From positions 1 through 64,000 of the forward strand of contig NZ_JARRAB010000012.1 of the NCBI RefSeq assembly GCF_030376615.1: a stretch of DNA of 64,000 bases. The letters run 5' to 3'. This document shows positions 29,201 to 39,022 of this stretch, one piece after another (position 1 is the first letter of the stretch; each line of letters starts with the position of its first letter). This DNA comes from Pseudomonas sp. sp1636. Its GTDB lineage: Bacteria > Pseudomonadota > Gammaproteobacteria > Pseudomonadales > Pseudomonadaceae. The translations under genes and the position numbers were made by a program. The notes under the pieces were generated by a model. The model ran no database searches, was not told the origin of the DNA, and saw only the letters and a program-made list of their open reading frames with translations.

Positions 29201-30240
29201 CCCGGCGCCAGGCCACAGCTCTGCAGGCTGTCCTGCCAGGCATGGACATGCCGGGATGTGGCGGCTTGAAAATCAACCCACAGGGATTGCCCGGGGCCGG
29301 CCAGGTTCAGCAGGTAGTTGCGCGTGGCCGCCGGTACTTCGGCTGCCGCACTGAGCTGGCGCAGGCTGCTGCTCCAGGGTTGGCCGCGCTGGTGCACCTG
29401 GGCCAGGTAGGGTTGCAAGCCGCCCGCGTAATACTTGACGAAGATGTTCTGCAGAATGCGCCCGCGCGGGGTCGCTTGCCCTTGCGGGCAGACGGGCCGT
29501 TGTAGCTGGCGCTCCTCGAGCAGGCGACTGCCTTCATCGAGGGTGTGGGTCAGGCTGGCCAGGCTGCTGATCAACTGGCCACCCTGGGGGCTGGCATGCA
29601 GGGCGAAGAACAGCGGGTCGAGTTCGGCGGTTGGCGGTGGCAGGCTTTGCGGCAGGGCATTGGCCATGGCGGCCAGTTGCGCCAGGGCGGCGAGGGCGGC
29701 ATCGTCCTCGCCGGGGGCGGTCGGTAGCGCCTGATCGGCAAAGCGCAGGTAACGTTCGACTTCCTGGCTGGCGTTCAGCGCATTCCAGAACACGCTGGGC
29801 AGCTGGGTGCGCTTCTCCACCGCCACGCCGGTGAGCATGCGCCGCAGTTTCTGCTCTTTCTCGCTGCTCAGGCGCGGCAAACAGGCCTCGATGGCGCGCA
29901 ACAGATCGCCTTCATAGCCCAGGCGGCTACTGGGTACCAACTGTTTGCCCAGGCTGCTGTTGCGCAGGCTGATCTGCTGCTGCAGGGCGGGGCAGCGGCG
30001 CACGTCGAGCAGCAGATCGAGCAGGCCGATGCGGATCTCGGGGATAGCCACCACCCGCTCACGGCGCGGCGGCAAGCGATAACGGGTCAACTGGGCCTTG
30101 TCGAAGACCACGGCGGCATCGCCCTCGACGGCATTGCTCAGGCGTTGCAGGTAATCCGCCTGCAAGGCCAGGCCGTCATCGGCCGGTTGGCAAGCCGACA
30201 GGATGAGGAGGCTAAGCAGGGCAAGGGTTCTGGCGATCAT
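29158..30240 (-). CDS. DUF3080 family lipoprotein
   Basis: 360 residues. The signal peptide ends in LSAC with Cys17 as the lipid site. The mature protein is mostly helical, with paired cysteines (RRCPALQQ, EACLPRLS) and the conserved ILQNIFVKYYAGGLQPYLA region. It matches what I know of DUF3080. Function unknown. The start overlaps the MATE gene stop by 4 bp on the same strand, so the two are probably co-transcribed. Confidence 0.85.
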   Translation of the reverse strand: MIARTLALLSLLILSACQPADDGLALQADYLQRLSNAVEGDAAVVFDKAQLTRYRLPPRRERVVAIPEIRIGLLDLLLDVRRCPALQQQISLRNSSLGKQLVPSSRLGYEGDLLRAIEACLPRLSSEKEQKLRRMLTGVAVEKRTQLPSVFWNALNASQEVERYLRFADQALPTAPGEDDAALAALAQLAAMANALPQSLPPPTAELDPLFFALHASPQGGQLISSLASLTHTLDEGSRLLEERQLQRPVCPQGQATPRGRILQNIFVKYYAGGLQPYLAQVHQRGQPWSSSLRQLSAAAEVPAATRNYLLNLAGPGQSLWVDFQAATSRHVHAWQDSLQSCGLAPGQSGWDGQAANADQ

Positions 30241-31628
30241 CGCGCCATCTTAGCGGCTCGGATGCGTTTGCGCGCGCTGCCGGCGAGACGAGTCGCCAGC
30301 ATGATGGCGGCGCAGGTCAGGCCGACGATCAAGCCTTGCCACAGCCCGCGCGGGCCGCTCGGCTCGCCGAACAGGCTGGACAGGCCGAGGGCGTAACCCA
30401 CCGGCAAGCCAATGCCCCAGTAGGCGAACAGGGTCAGCAGCATGGTGATGCGGGTGTCCTGGTAGCCGCGCAGGGCGCCGGCGGCGGTGACCTGGATCGC
30501 ATCGGAGAACTGGAACAGCGCGGCATACACGATCAAGCCGGACGCCAGGGCGATCACCGTCGGGTCGGCGGTGTAGATCTGCGCGATCTGCTCGCGCAGC
30601 AGCAACATCAAACTGGCGGACAGGCAGGCATAGCCCAGCGCCGTGGCCATGCTCACCCCCGCGGCGAAACGCGCCTGACGCGGATCGCCGCGCCCGAGCA
30701 TCTGGCCGACGCGCACGGTGGCGGCCATGCCCAGGGAGTAGGGGATCATGAACACCATGGAGGTGAAGTTGAGGGCGATCTGGTGGCCGGCGACCACGCT
30801 GGCGCCGAGGCCGCCGATCAGCAAGGCGATCACCGAGAAGATGCTCACTTCGGCGAACACCGCAATGCCGATCGGCACGCCGATTTCCAGCAGACGTCGA
30901 ATCACCGCCCACTGTGGCCACTCGAAACGGTTGAACAGCTGACTCGGTTTATAGAAGGGCGCCCACTTCACCCACCAGAGCATGCCCAGCAGCATGAAGA
31001 TCATCACCAGCGCGGTGGCCCAGCCGCAACCGACCCCGCCCATGGCCGGCAGGCCGAACTTGCCGTAGATAAAGATGTAGTTGGCCGGAATATTCAGCAG
31101 CAAACCGAGTACCCCCAGCACCATGCTCGGGCGGGTATGGCTGAGACCGTCGCTGAAGCAGCGCAGCACGTGGTACAGCGCCACCGCCGGGAAGCCGCAG
31201 GCCACCGCGCGCAGATAGCCCATGGAGGGTTCGATCAGGCTCGGTTCGATATTCATCAGCTGCAGGACTATTTCGGCGTTCCACAGCAAGATCGCGGCAG
31301 CGCCGCCGACCGCCAGCGCCAGCCACAAGGCCTGGCGCACCAACGGGCCGATCGCGGCCTGCTGGCCGGCGCCGAAACGCTGCGCCACCTTGGACGTGGT
31401 CGCCAGCAGAATGCCGGTCATCAGCAAAAAAACCGGCACCCAGATCGAGTTGCCGAGTGCCACCGCGGCCAAGTCGCGGGGGCCGACCCGGCCAGCCATG
31501 AGCGTGTCGACGAAGCCCATGGCGGTATGCGCCAACTGGGCGATGATGATCGGCGTGGCCAGCACCAGCAGGCTGCGCAGCTCGGTGCGCACGCGCTGCA
31601 GGCGCGATACGGCAGGCATAGAGGTCAT
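30237..31628 (-). CDS. MATE family multidrug efflux pump (NorM/PmpM type)
   Basis: 463 residues with about 12 transmembrane helices in two homologous halves. The start (LLVLATPIIIAQLAHTAMGF, then VDTLMAGR) and internal GxGWATALVM-type segments are characteristic of NorM/PmpM cation-coupled drug exporters. A later in-frame ATG at 31619 is also possible. It is divergent from pdxB across about 137 bp. The substrate is not predictable from the sequence; the P. aeruginosa relative exports fluoroquinolones and cationic biocides. Confidence 0.92.
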   Translation of the reverse strand: MTSMPAVSRLQRVRTELRSLLVLATPIIIAQLAHTAMGFVDTLMAGRVGPRDLAAVALGNSIWVPVFLLMTGILLATTSKVAQRFGAGQQAAIGPLVRQALWLALAVGGAAAILLWNAEIVLQLMNIEPSLIEPSMGYLRAVACGFPAVALYHVLRCFSDGLSHTRPSMVLGVLGLLLNIPANYIFIYGKFGLPAMGGVGCGWATALVMIFMLLGMLWWVKWAPFYKPSQLFNRFEWPQWAVIRRLLEIGVPIGIAVFAEVSIFSVIALLIGGLGASVVAGHQIALNFTSMVFMIPYSLGMAATVRVGQMLGRGDPRQARFAAGVSMATALGYACLSASLMLLLREQIAQIYTADPTVIALASGLIVYAALFQFSDAIQVTAAGALRGYQDTRITMLLTLFAYWGIGLPVGYALGLSSLFGEPSGPRGLWQGLIVGLTCAAIMLATRLAGSARKRIRAAKMAR

Positions 31629-31765
31629 CCGCTGGTTCTCTGGGAAAACCGCGTAGTCTACGCGCTGACACTTCGGTCAGGAAAGCGGCTTATGCCGCTG
31701 TTTCGGCGCGCTGCCGGCAAGGGCGCCGGCGGGTTAGAATGGCGGCCTGACGTATGGAGCCGATC

Positions 31766-32908
31766 ATGCAAATAGTCGCGGACGAGAACATTCCCCTGCT
31801 CGATGAGTTTTTTGCCGGATTCGGCGAGGTTCGCCGCTTGCCCGGCCGCGCTATCGAGGCGGCGGCCGTGGCCGATGCCGAACTGCTGCTGGTGCGTTCG
31901 GTCACTCGGGTCGACCGGGCGTTGCTCGAAGGCAGCGCGGTGCGCTTTGTCGGCACCTGCACCATCGGCACCGACCACCTGGATCTCGCTTATTTCGCCC
32001 AGGCCGGTATCGGCTGGGCCAGTGCGCCGGGTTGCAACGCGCGCGGGGTGGTCGATTATGTACTGGGCAGCTTGCTGCTGTTGGCCGAGCAACAGGGCGT
32101 CGATCTGACCACGCGCTGCTATGGGGTGGTCGGTGCCGGCGAGGTGGGCGGGCGTCTGGTCGAGGTGTTACGCGGCCTGGGCTGGCGCGTGCTGGTCTGC
32201 GACCCGCCGCGCCAGCTCGCCGAGGGCGGCGATTTCGTCAGTCTGGAGCAGCTGATCGCCGAGTGCGATGTGCTCAGCCTGCACACCCCGCTCCAACGCG
32301 GCGGCGCGCAACCGACCCAGCATCTGCTCGATGCGCAGCGTCTGGCCCGGCTCAAACCCGGCGCCTGGCTGATCAATGCCAGCCGCGGCGCGGTGGTGGA
32401 TAACCGGGCGCTGCGCGAGTTGCTCGAACGGCGCGACGATCTGCAGGCGGTGCTGGATGTCTGGGAAGGCGAACCGCAGGTGGATGTCGAGCTGGCCGGC
32501 CTGTGCCGCATCGCCACCCCGCACGTCGCCGGCTACAGCCTGGACGGCAAGCTGCGCGGCACGGCGCAGATCTATGCGGCGGTTTGCGCGCATTTCGGCT
32601 GGCCGCCGGCGGTCGCTCTGGAGGAGTTGATGCCGGCGCCCTGGCTCACCGAGTTGAGCCTGGATAGCGGCGCCGATCCGGCCTGGGCGTTGGCGACTGT
32701 GTGCCGTACGGTCTACGACCCGCGACGCGACGATGCGGATTTTCGTCGCAGCCTGCTGGGCGATGCGCTGAGCCGGCGTGCGGCCTTCGACGCGCTGCGC
32801 AAGCATTACCCGATGCGCCGCGAGATCGATGGGCTGAGCGTGAAGCTGCAAGGCGATGCGCCGCAACTGGCACGGATGATCAAGGCGCTGGGGGCGACCT
32901 TGCGTTGA
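31766..32908 (+). CDS. pdxB: 4-phosphoerythronate dehydrogenase
   Basis: 380 residues, the PdxB length. The NAD-binding motif is [20 protein letters not shown], the substrate arginine lies in [11 protein letters not shown], and the catalytic histidine lies in [16 protein letters not shown]. It also has the C-terminal PdxB dimerisation domain (about 290-380). It catalyses the second step of DXP-dependent pyridoxal phosphate synthesis. The ATG at 31766 is preceded by TGGAGC; the upstream in-frame ATG at 31754 overlaps that site. Confidence 0.96.
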   Translation: MQIVADENIPLLDEFFAGFGEVRRLPGRAIEAAAVADAELLLVRSVTRVDRALLEGSAVRFVGTCTIGTDHLDLAYFAQAGIGWASAPGCNARGVVDYVLGSLLLLAEQQGVDLTTRCYGVVGAGEVGGRLVEVLRGLGWRVLVCDPPRQLAEGGDFVSLEQLIAECDVLSLHTPLQRGGAQPTQHLLDAQRLARLKPGAWLINASRGAVVDNRALRELLERRDDLQAVLDVWEGEPQVDVELAGLCRIATPHVAGYSLDGKLRGTAQIYAAVCAHFGWPPAVALEELMPAPWLTELSLDSGADPAWALATVCRTVYDPRRDDADFRRSLLGDALSRRAAFDALRKHYPMRREIDGLSVKLQGDAPQLARMIKALGATLR

Positions 32909-33015
32909 TTGAAGCTTGGTTCGGCGACAAGAATTAGGCAGGCTCCAATCTGCTGTTGGCTCGGGTTGCCAGGTTCCAGCCCAGGTGCTGTCCGGGCTGG
33001 GTAAAGCGGCCTGGA

Positions 33016-33195
33016 TCAGCCCTGGTTCTGGCTCGGTGCGGCCACGCTTTTTTCCAGCTCCCGGCACGCGCGCTGGATCATGTCTTCGGTGATCGGGATT
33101 TCCTGGCCTTGTTCGTCGACAATTGCGCCACCTAGCGGCTGTTGCGGCTGCTCGGGGACAACACGGGATTCGGGTGTCTGCTTGTGCGGGCTCAT
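33016..33195 (-). CDS. small conserved pseudomonad protein (59 aa)
   Basis: 59 residues beginning MSPHKQTPESRVVPEQP, with GGAIVDEQGQEIPITEDMIQ in the middle and a short helix. I recognise the pattern as a small conserved Pseudomonas protein of unknown function. The start at 33195 is chosen because GAGGAGACAG directly precedes it. Confidence 0.75.
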   Translation of the reverse strand: MSPHKQTPESRVVPEQPQQPLGGAIVDEQGQEIPITEDMIQRACRELEKSVAAPSQNQG

Positions 33196-33376
33196 GAACT
33201 GTCTCCTCATCGGGTGGTGTGTGCAGTCTGAAAGAGTCGGATGAACGGGCTCTGACCGTCGCAAACGGCGGAGCCCCGCCAAACTACAGTTCGCCAGTGA
33301 CTCTGTGGTCACTGTGCCAAGAAAACTTATGGATTGAAAAGACCCTTGATGCAATCGAGGGCTCGACGAGGTGTAT

Positions 33377-34492
33377 ATGGCGCGCTTTCATCTGGGCTTG
33401 ATCATCAACCCCCTGGCCGGCCTTGGCGGCCCGGCGGGGCTCAAGGGCAGCGATGGCGTGGCCGAGCAGGCTCTGGCCCTGGGCAGCCAACCGCTGGCGG
33501 CAGGGCGTACGCGCACGGCACTGGAGTGCCTGCGAGCGGTGCAGGAGCGCCTGGAGTTTCTGACCTTTCCCGGGCCGATGGGCGCCGATCTGTTGGCCGA
33601 GATGGGCTTTCGTTATCGGGTACTCGGCGAGTTGAATGAGCGGCTGAGCAGCGCGGCGGATACCCGCAAGGCGGTCGAGCAACTGCAGGAAGCCGGCGTG
33701 GCGCTGATCCTGTTTGCCGGTGGCGACGGCACGGCGCGGGATATCTGCGCCGCCGTGCGCGAGGGCCAGCCGGTGCTGGGTATTCCGGCCGGGGTGAAGA
33801 TCCAGTCCGGGGTCTATGCCATCAGCCCGCGCGCCGCCGGCGAGCTGGCCGCGCGGCTGGTCGAGGGCGGCCTGGTGCGTCTGGCCAGCGGCGAGGTGCG
33901 CGATATCGATGAACACGCCTTGCGCGAAGGCCGGGTGACGGCGCGCTGGTATGGCGAGCTGACGGTGCCGCAAGAGGGCGGCTACATGCAGCAGGTCAAG
34001 CAGGGCGGGGTGGAATCCGAAGAGCTGGTGCTCAGCGACCTGGCCGACTGGCTGCAGGACAGCTGGGAGGCCGATGTGCGCTATATCTTCGGCCCCGGCT
34101 CGACGCTGCACGGCCTGGCGCAGAATCTGGGGTTGGCAACCAGCTTGCTCGGTGTCGATGTGATCGAGAACGGTCGGGTGATCGCCCTCGATGTCACCGA
34201 GGCGCAGCTGTTCGAGTTGGTCGCCGAGCATCCGGCACGGTTGCTGGTGACCGCCATCGGCGGTCAGGGCCATATCATCGGCCGCGGCAACCAGCAGATC
34301 AGCCCACGGGTGCTGCGCGCCGTGGGCCTCGATCATCTGCGGGTGGTGGCGACCAAGCGCAAGCTCGGTACGTTGCATGGCCGGCCATTGCTGGTCGATA
34401 GTGGCGACGTGCAGTTGGACGATGCCTTCCCCGATGTGGTGCGGGTGTGGGCCGGTTATAAAGAAGAACTGCTGTATCCCGTGGGCCGCTGA
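33377..34492 (+). CDS. ATP-NAD kinase family protein
   Basis: 371 residues. The start LGLIINPLAGLGGPAGLKGSD and the nucleotide motif LFAGGDGTARDI mark the NAD/diacylglycerol kinase superfamily. It belongs to the longer AcoX-like branch rather than to NadK proper. The acceptor substrate is unknown. The ATG at 33377 follows a GAGG ribosome site. Confidence 0.88.
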   Translation: MARFHLGLIINPLAGLGGPAGLKGSDGVAEQALALGSQPLAAGRTRTALECLRAVQERLEFLTFPGPMGADLLAEMGFRYRVLGELNERLSSAADTRKAVEQLQEAGVALILFAGGDGTARDICAAVREGQPVLGIPAGVKIQSGVYAISPRAAGELAARLVEGGLVRLASGEVRDIDEHALREGRVTARWYGELTVPQEGGYMQQVKQGGVESEELVLSDLADWLQDSWEADVRYIFGPGSTLHGLAQNLGLATSLLGVDVIENGRVIALDVTEAQLFELVAEHPARLLVTAIGGQGHIIGRGNQQISPRVLRAVGLDHLRVVATKRKLGTLHGRPLLVDSGDVQLDDAFPDVVRVWAGYKEELLYPVGR

Positions 34493-34575
34493 TGGCCGTG
34501 GCGATTCTGTTCAACTTTAAGCTTGCCGGCGCCTGAGCGGAGTAGCATTGAACGATCCAGGCTCAGGAGTTGAGC

Positions 34576-35004
34576 ATGACGGTTCAAAAGCTTCCCCCTT
34601 TTATCCTGCCGGGCGAGCGCGTGGTGCTGTTCGACGGGGTGTGCAAACTGTGCAACGGCTGGGTCAAGTTTCTGATTCGGCATGACCCGCAGCAGCGCTT
34701 TCGCCTGGCCTCGGTGCAGTCGGTTCAGGGCCAGGTGCTGCTGGCCTGGTTCGGCTTGCCCACCGAGCAGTTCGAGACCATGGCCTATATCGAGGAGGGG
34801 GAATTGCTGGTGCGTTCGGATGCGCTGCTGTGCCTCTTTGCGCAATTGCCCCGGCCCTGGCGTTTTTTAAGGTTGTTGCGGGTGATACCACGGCCAATGC
34901 GCGACTGGTGTTACGACCGTATCGCGCTCAATCGCTATCGGCTGTTCGGTCGTTATGACAGCTGCCTACTGCCGAACGCCGACCATGCGCGGCGTTTTCT
35001 GTAG
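34576..35004 (+). CDS. DCC family thiol-disulfide oxidoreductase (DUF393)
   Basis: 142 residues. The thioredoxin-like motif is in VVLFDGVCKLCNGWVKFLI, the DxxCxxC signature that names the DCC family. The partner is unknown. The start at 34576 has CAGGAG upstream. Confidence 0.9.
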   Translation: MTVQKLPPFILPGERVVLFDGVCKLCNGWVKFLIRHDPQQRFRLASVQSVQGQVLLAWFGLPTEQFETMAYIEEGELLVRSDALLCLFAQLPRPWRFLRLLRVIPRPMRDWCYDRIALNRYRLFGRYDSCLLPNADHARRFL

Positions 35005-35143
35005 GACTGATAGGGCTGAACCTTCAGCTCGATCCGCTTGATCTGCGCCTGATTAGCCCCATCTAGCTGTGATAGGTTCTTTCGCACGGCATATACGGCA
35101 CCTCCTATAACCTCAGGGCTGACCCGCTCAGCAGCGAGTAACC

Positions 35144-36925
35144 ATGCTTTCGATCCTGTCTTCCCGCCAGCGCAATGCCCTGCACATGGCCTGGCGTTTC
35201 GTTGCACCCTATCGCTGGCGCGTGGTCGGCGCCTTGCTGGCGCTGATGTTTACCGCGGCCATCACCCTGTCCATGGGCCAGGGCATCAAGCTGCTGGTCG
35301 ATCAGGGCTTGGCGACTCAGTCAGCGGCAGCGCTGCAGCAGTCGATCGGGCTGTTCTTCGTGCTGGTGCTGGCCTTGGCCATCGGCACCTTTACCCGTTT
35401 TTATCTGGTGTCGTGGATCGGCGAGCGTTTCGTCGCCGATATCCGCAAACGGGTGTTCAACCACCTGATCGACCTGCACCCGGGCTTCTATGAGAGCAAC
35501 CGCAGCTCGGAGATCCAGTCGCGCCTGACCGCCGACACCACCCTGTTGCAGTCGGTGATCGGCTCCTCGCTGTCGATGGCGCTGCGCAATCTGATCATGC
35601 TGATCGGCGGCAGCGTGCTGCTGGTGGTGACCAACCCCAAACTCAGCGGCATCGTCTTGCTGGCGCTGCCGCTGGTGGTGGCGCCCATCCTGATTTTCGG
35701 CCGCCGGGTGCGCGCGCTGTCGCGTCTGAGCCAGGATCGGGTGGCCGATGTCGGCAGCTACGTTGGCGAGGTGCTCGGGCAGATCAAGACGGTGCAGGCC
35801 TACAACCATCAGGGCGAAGACAAACGGCGTTTCGGCCTGTCGGCGGAAGCGGCCTTCGACACCGCACGCAAGCGCATCAAGCAGCGCGCCTGGCTGATCA
35901 CCGTGGTCATAGTGCTGGTGCTCGGCGCGGTCGGGGTGATGCTCTGGGTCGGCGGTATGGATGTGATTGCCGGACGAATCTCCGGCGGCGAGCTGGCGGC
36001 TTTCGTCTTTTATAGCCTGATCGTCGGTGGCTCGTTCGGCACCCTCAGCGAGGTGATCGGCGAGCTGCAACGCGCCGCCGGTGCCGCCGAGCGCATCGCC
36101 GAACTGCTGCAGGCGCGCAATGAGATTACCCCGCCGGCCGCCGATGGTCTGCAACTGGCGCAGCCGCTGCAAGGGCGTATCGAGTTGCAGGGGCTGCGCT
36201 TCGCCTATCCGTCGCGCCCCGGCAGTTTTGCCGTCGATGGCATCGACCTCAAGGTCGCGGCGGGTGAAACCCTGGCCCTGGTCGGGCCGTCGGGGGCCGG
36301 GAAGTCCACGCTGTTCGATCTGCTGCTGCGTTTTTTCGACCCGCAGCAGGGACGCATCCTGATCGACGGCCAGCCGATCGCACGCCTCGATCCCCACGAA
36401 CTGCGCCGCTGCTTCGCCCTGGTGTCGCAGAATCCGGCGCTGTTTTTCGGCTCGGTGGCGGACAACATTCGCTACGGCAGAACCGATGCCAGCCAGGCCG
36501 AGGTCGAAGCCGCGGCCAAGGTCGCGCATGCCCATGAGTTCATCATGCAGCTGCCCGCGGGCTACCAGACGCATCTGGGCGATGCCGGCCTGGGTTTGTC
36601 CGGCGGTCAGCGCCAGCGCCTGGCCATCGCCCGCGCGCTGCTGGTGGATGCGCCGATCCTGCTGCTCGATGAAGCCACCAGCGCGTTGGATGCGGAAAGC
36701 GAACACCTGATCCAGCAGGCGCTGCCGCGTTTGATGCAGGGGCGCACCACCCTGGTGATCGCCCATCGCCTGGCCACGGTAAAAAGCGCCGAGCGCATCG
36801 CGGTGATCGAACAGGGCAGGTTGGCCGCGCTTGGCAAGCACGCCGAGTTGCTCGCCAGCAGCCCGCTGTATGCGCGCCTGGCGGAGTTGCAATTCAGCAA
36901 TGAAGTCGTCGAACCAGCGATTTAA
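35144..36925 (+). CDS. ABC exporter, fused permease/ATPase (MsbA-like)
   Basis: 593 residues. Six transmembrane helices (about 20-310) precede a nucleotide-binding domain with Walker A GPSGAGKST, the ABC signature LSGGQRQRLAIARAL and Walker B ILLLDEATSALD. It works as a homodimer and exports a lipid or hydrophobic compound; the substrate is not evident. It is probably not the main msbA, which is usually next to lpxK. The TAA stop is the first three bases of the inverted-repeat element that follows. Confidence 0.92.
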   Translation: MLSILSSRQRNALHMAWRFVAPYRWRVVGALLALMFTAAITLSMGQGIKLLVDQGLATQSAAALQQSIGLFFVLVLALAIGTFTRFYLVSWIGERFVADIRKRVFNHLIDLHPGFYESNRSSEIQSRLTADTTLLQSVIGSSLSMALRNLIMLIGGSVLLVVTNPKLSGIVLLALPLVVAPILIFGRRVRALSRLSQDRVADVGSYVGEVLGQIKTVQAYNHQGEDKRRFGLSAEAAFDTARKRIKQRAWLITVVIVLVLGAVGVMLWVGGMDVIAGRISGGELAAFVFYSLIVGGSFGTLSEVIGELQRAAGAAERIAELLQARNEITPPAADGLQLAQPLQGRIELQGLRFAYPSRPGSFAVDGIDLKVAAGETLALVGPSGAGKSTLFDLLLRFFDPQQGRILIDGQPIARLDPHELRRCFALVSQNPALFFGSVADNIRYGRTDASQAEVEAAAKVAHAHEFIMQLPAGYQTHLGDAGLGLSGGQRQRLAIARALLVDAPILLLDEATSALDAESEHLIQQALPRLMQGRTTLVIAHRLATVKSAERIAVIEQGRLAALGKHAELLASSPLYARLAELQFSNEVVEPAI

Positions 36926-37068
36926 CAGGCCGTTGAAAAATGTAGGCGAGGCAGCCGAGACAAGGCAAAAACGGCCGAAAAAGCGCAGTTTACGTGTTGT
37001 AAATGAGCATTTTGAGGCCGTTTTTAACGCAGTATCGGCAACGTAGGTAGTTTTTCAACGGCCTGTTA
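36923..37068. mobile_element. 146-bp MITE-like element with 18-bp terminal inverted repeats
   Basis: The two ends are perfect 18-bp inverted repeats: TAACAGGCCGTTGAAAAA at the left and its complement TTTTTCAACGGCCTGTTA at the right. Inner pairs AAAAACGGCC/GGCCGTTTTT and a central GTTTAC/GTAAAT hairpin allow an extended structure. The left TAA is the stop of the ABC exporter gene, and the right TTA is the stop of the convergent rhtA gene. It encodes nothing. It resembles a non-autonomous transposable element and may double as a bidirectional terminator. Confidence 0.75.
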
Positions 37069-37938
37069 GAGCGGTTTGCCTTGCGGCCTGATGGTCGCAG
37101 CCGCGCCGGCCGAGGCCAGGATGATCGCGCCGATCGCCAGCCATTGGCTCAGGCTCAGCCGCTCGCTGAGGAACAGTAGGCCGGAGAGGGCGGCAATCGC
37201 CGGTTCCATGCTCATCAGGATGCTGAAGGTGCGCGCCGGCAGGCGGGTCAGGGCGACCATTTCCAGGCTGTAAGGCAGCGCCGACGACAGCACCGCGACT
37301 CCCAGGGCGATAGGCAGCAGATCCAGCGAGAACATGCTGCTGCCCGCTTGCCACACCCCGATCGGGAACACCAGCAAGGCGGCGACTATGGTGCCCAGGG
37401 CGACGGTTTGTCGGCCGTGTTCGGCGCCGGCTTGCTGGCCGAAGATGATGTACAGCGCCCAGCACAGGCCCGCGCCCAATGCCAGCGCCATGCCCGCGGG
37501 GTCGAGCTGCACATCGGCTTGCGCGCTGGGCAGCAGCAACCAGAGGCCGAAGACCGCCAGGGCGACCCAGGCGAAATCCAGCAGGCGCCGCGAAGACAGC
37601 AGGGCCAGGCCGAGCGGCCCGGTGAATTCCAGGGCCACGGCGATGCCCAGAGGGATGGTCTGCAGCGACAGATAGAACAGCAGATTCATGCTGCCCAGGG
37701 CCAGGCCATAGGCCACCAGCGAGCGGCAGGAACGCAGGCTCAGACGCGCCTGCCAGGGGCGCATCAGCAGGCACAGGATCAAGGCGGCCAAGCCCAGGCG
37801 CAGTGCGGTGGTGCCTGTGGCGCCGATCAGCGGGAACAGGCCTTTGGCCAGGGAGGCGCCGCTCTGGATCGAGGTCATCGCAATCAGCAGCAGCATGATC
37901 GGCAGAATCACCAGGGCGAAGTGCGATGAGCGTGGCAT
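37066..37938 (-). CDS. rhtA: threonine/homoserine exporter RhtA-like (EamA family)
   Basis: 290 residues with ten predicted transmembrane helices in two EamA halves. Segments such as YLSLQTIPLGIAVALEFTGP and ALPYSLEMVALTRLPARTF match E. coli RhtA closely, supporting export of threonine/homoserine or related amino acids. The start at 37938 has a GGAAC site; the longer frame lacks one. Its TAA stop lies in the terminal repeat of the adjacent element. Confidence 0.88.
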   Translation of the reverse strand: MPRSSHFALVILPIMLLLIAMTSIQSGASLAKGLFPLIGATGTTALRLGLAALILCLLMRPWQARLSLRSCRSLVAYGLALGSMNLLFYLSLQTIPLGIAVALEFTGPLGLALLSSRRLLDFAWVALAVFGLWLLLPSAQADVQLDPAGMALALGAGLCWALYIIFGQQAGAEHGRQTVALGTIVAALLVFPIGVWQAGSSMFSLDLLPIALGVAVLSSALPYSLEMVALTRLPARTFSILMSMEPAIAALSGLLFLSERLSLSQWLAIGAIILASAGAAATIRPQGKPL

Positions 37939-37967
37939 TCGGTTGTTCCATGATATTGGGGCATAAA

Positions 37968-37998
37968 CAAAAAAACCGGCCATCAGGGCCGGTTTTTC
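37968..37998 (-). terminator. terminator of ppnP
   Basis: An 11-bp perfect stem, AAAAACCGGCC/GGCCGGTTTTT, with loop ATCAG and T runs. It ends the ppnP transcript before rhtA. Confidence 0.88.
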
Positions 37999-38012
37999 AG
38001 GCGCTGATTACC

Positions 38013-38294
38013 TTAGCGGTATTCACACAGGTAGGCGGTGTCGACGGCAACCTTGAGCTGGAATTTGCTGTTGGCCGGGACGGTGAAGTGGCTGCCGCTG
38101 GTGAAGGTTTCCCAGTTGTCGCTGCCTGGCAGTTTGACGGTCAGGGCGCCGGCGACCACGTGCATGATTTCCAGTTTATCGGTACCGAACTGGTATTCGC
38201 CGGCGGCCATCACCCCAATGGTGGCGGGGCCTTCAGCCATACCGAAGGCGATGGATTTGACGCTGCCGTCGAAGTATTCATTGACCTTGAACAT
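38013..38294 (-). CDS. ppnP: pyrimidine/purine nucleoside phosphorylase PpnP
   Basis: 93 residues, a single small cupin (formerly DUF1255/YaiE). [20 protein letters not shown] and the C-terminal [10 protein letters not shown] are characteristic. The family phosphorolyses several nucleosides. The start at 38294 has GAGGAA upstream. Confidence 0.93.
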   Translation of the reverse strand: MFKVNEYFDGSVKSIAFGMAEGPATIGVMAAGEYQFGTDKLEIMHVVAGALTVKLPGSDNWETFTSGSHFTVPANSKFQLKVAVDTAYLCEYR

Positions 38295-38386
38295 GTGCAA
38301 TTCCTCGCAAGGGGTTGAGAGCTGTGCTGAAAAAGGCCGGCAAGTATGCCCAAGCCGTGGCGGTGCGTCATCTGCTTTGCGGGGCG

Positions 38387-38929
38387 TTATAGCGGCAGAA
38401 CCAAGGGCAGCAGCCGGGCGGTATTGCGTGCGTCGGTCAGCGCCCGGTGTTGCGAACCGCTAAATTGCAAACCAGCCAGTTGCAGGGCGCTATTGAGCCC
38501 GGTCGAGCGTGGCACTTGGTGCACCTCGGCAAAGCGGCGTTTGAGGTTGAGGTGAGGGATCTGGCTCAGGCAACTGAGCAACTGGCATTGCTGCCAGTCT
38601 TGCTCGAATTGGCGGCGGTCGTACTCGCCCCAGCTGGCCCAGCCGACCAGGTGCGGCCGATGGCCCAGCAGCCAGCGCTCGAACTGCGGCCAGACGCTGG
38701 TCAGCGGCGCCGCGGCATCGACATCGGCCTGGCTGATATGGGTGAGCTCGCGGCAAAAGTCGGTCAAGTGCGGTCGTCGCACTGGGCGCACGAAACGCTG
38801 GAAGTGATCCAGCTCATGCCCGTCGGCGCTGACCAGGCTGGCGCCGATCTCGATGATTTCCATTTCCTCCAGCGGCCAGCCACCTTCTTCGGTGGTGGCT
38901 TCCAGATCGATTACCAACCAATGTTGCAT
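38387..38929 (-). CDS. DEDDh 3'-5' exonuclease family protein
   Basis: 180 residues. Exo I is [13 protein letters not shown], with Asp and Glu; the EIIEIGA segment follows; Exo III with the catalytic His and Asp is [13 protein letters not shown]. It resembles the ERI-1/KapD-like branch rather than the DNA polymerase epsilon subunit. The substrate is probably a short RNA or DNA 3' end. Confidence 0.88.
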   Translation of the reverse strand: MQHWLVIDLEATTEEGGWPLEEMEIIEIGASLVSADGHELDHFQRFVRPVRRPHLTDFCRELTHISQADVDAAAPLTSVWPQFERWLLGHRPHLVGWASWGEYDRRQFEQDWQQCQLLSCLSQIPHLNLKRRFAEVHQVPRSTGLNSALQLAGLQFSGSQHRALTDARNTARLLPLVLPL

Positions 38930-39022
38930 AAATCCTCCGGTGTCTTGCTCGTCGCTGTGCGAAGCTTTTCTGCCTCGCTAAGCTGCATGTTAGGCTGAGT
39001 GCCCCTGAATTTGGAGGTGTGT

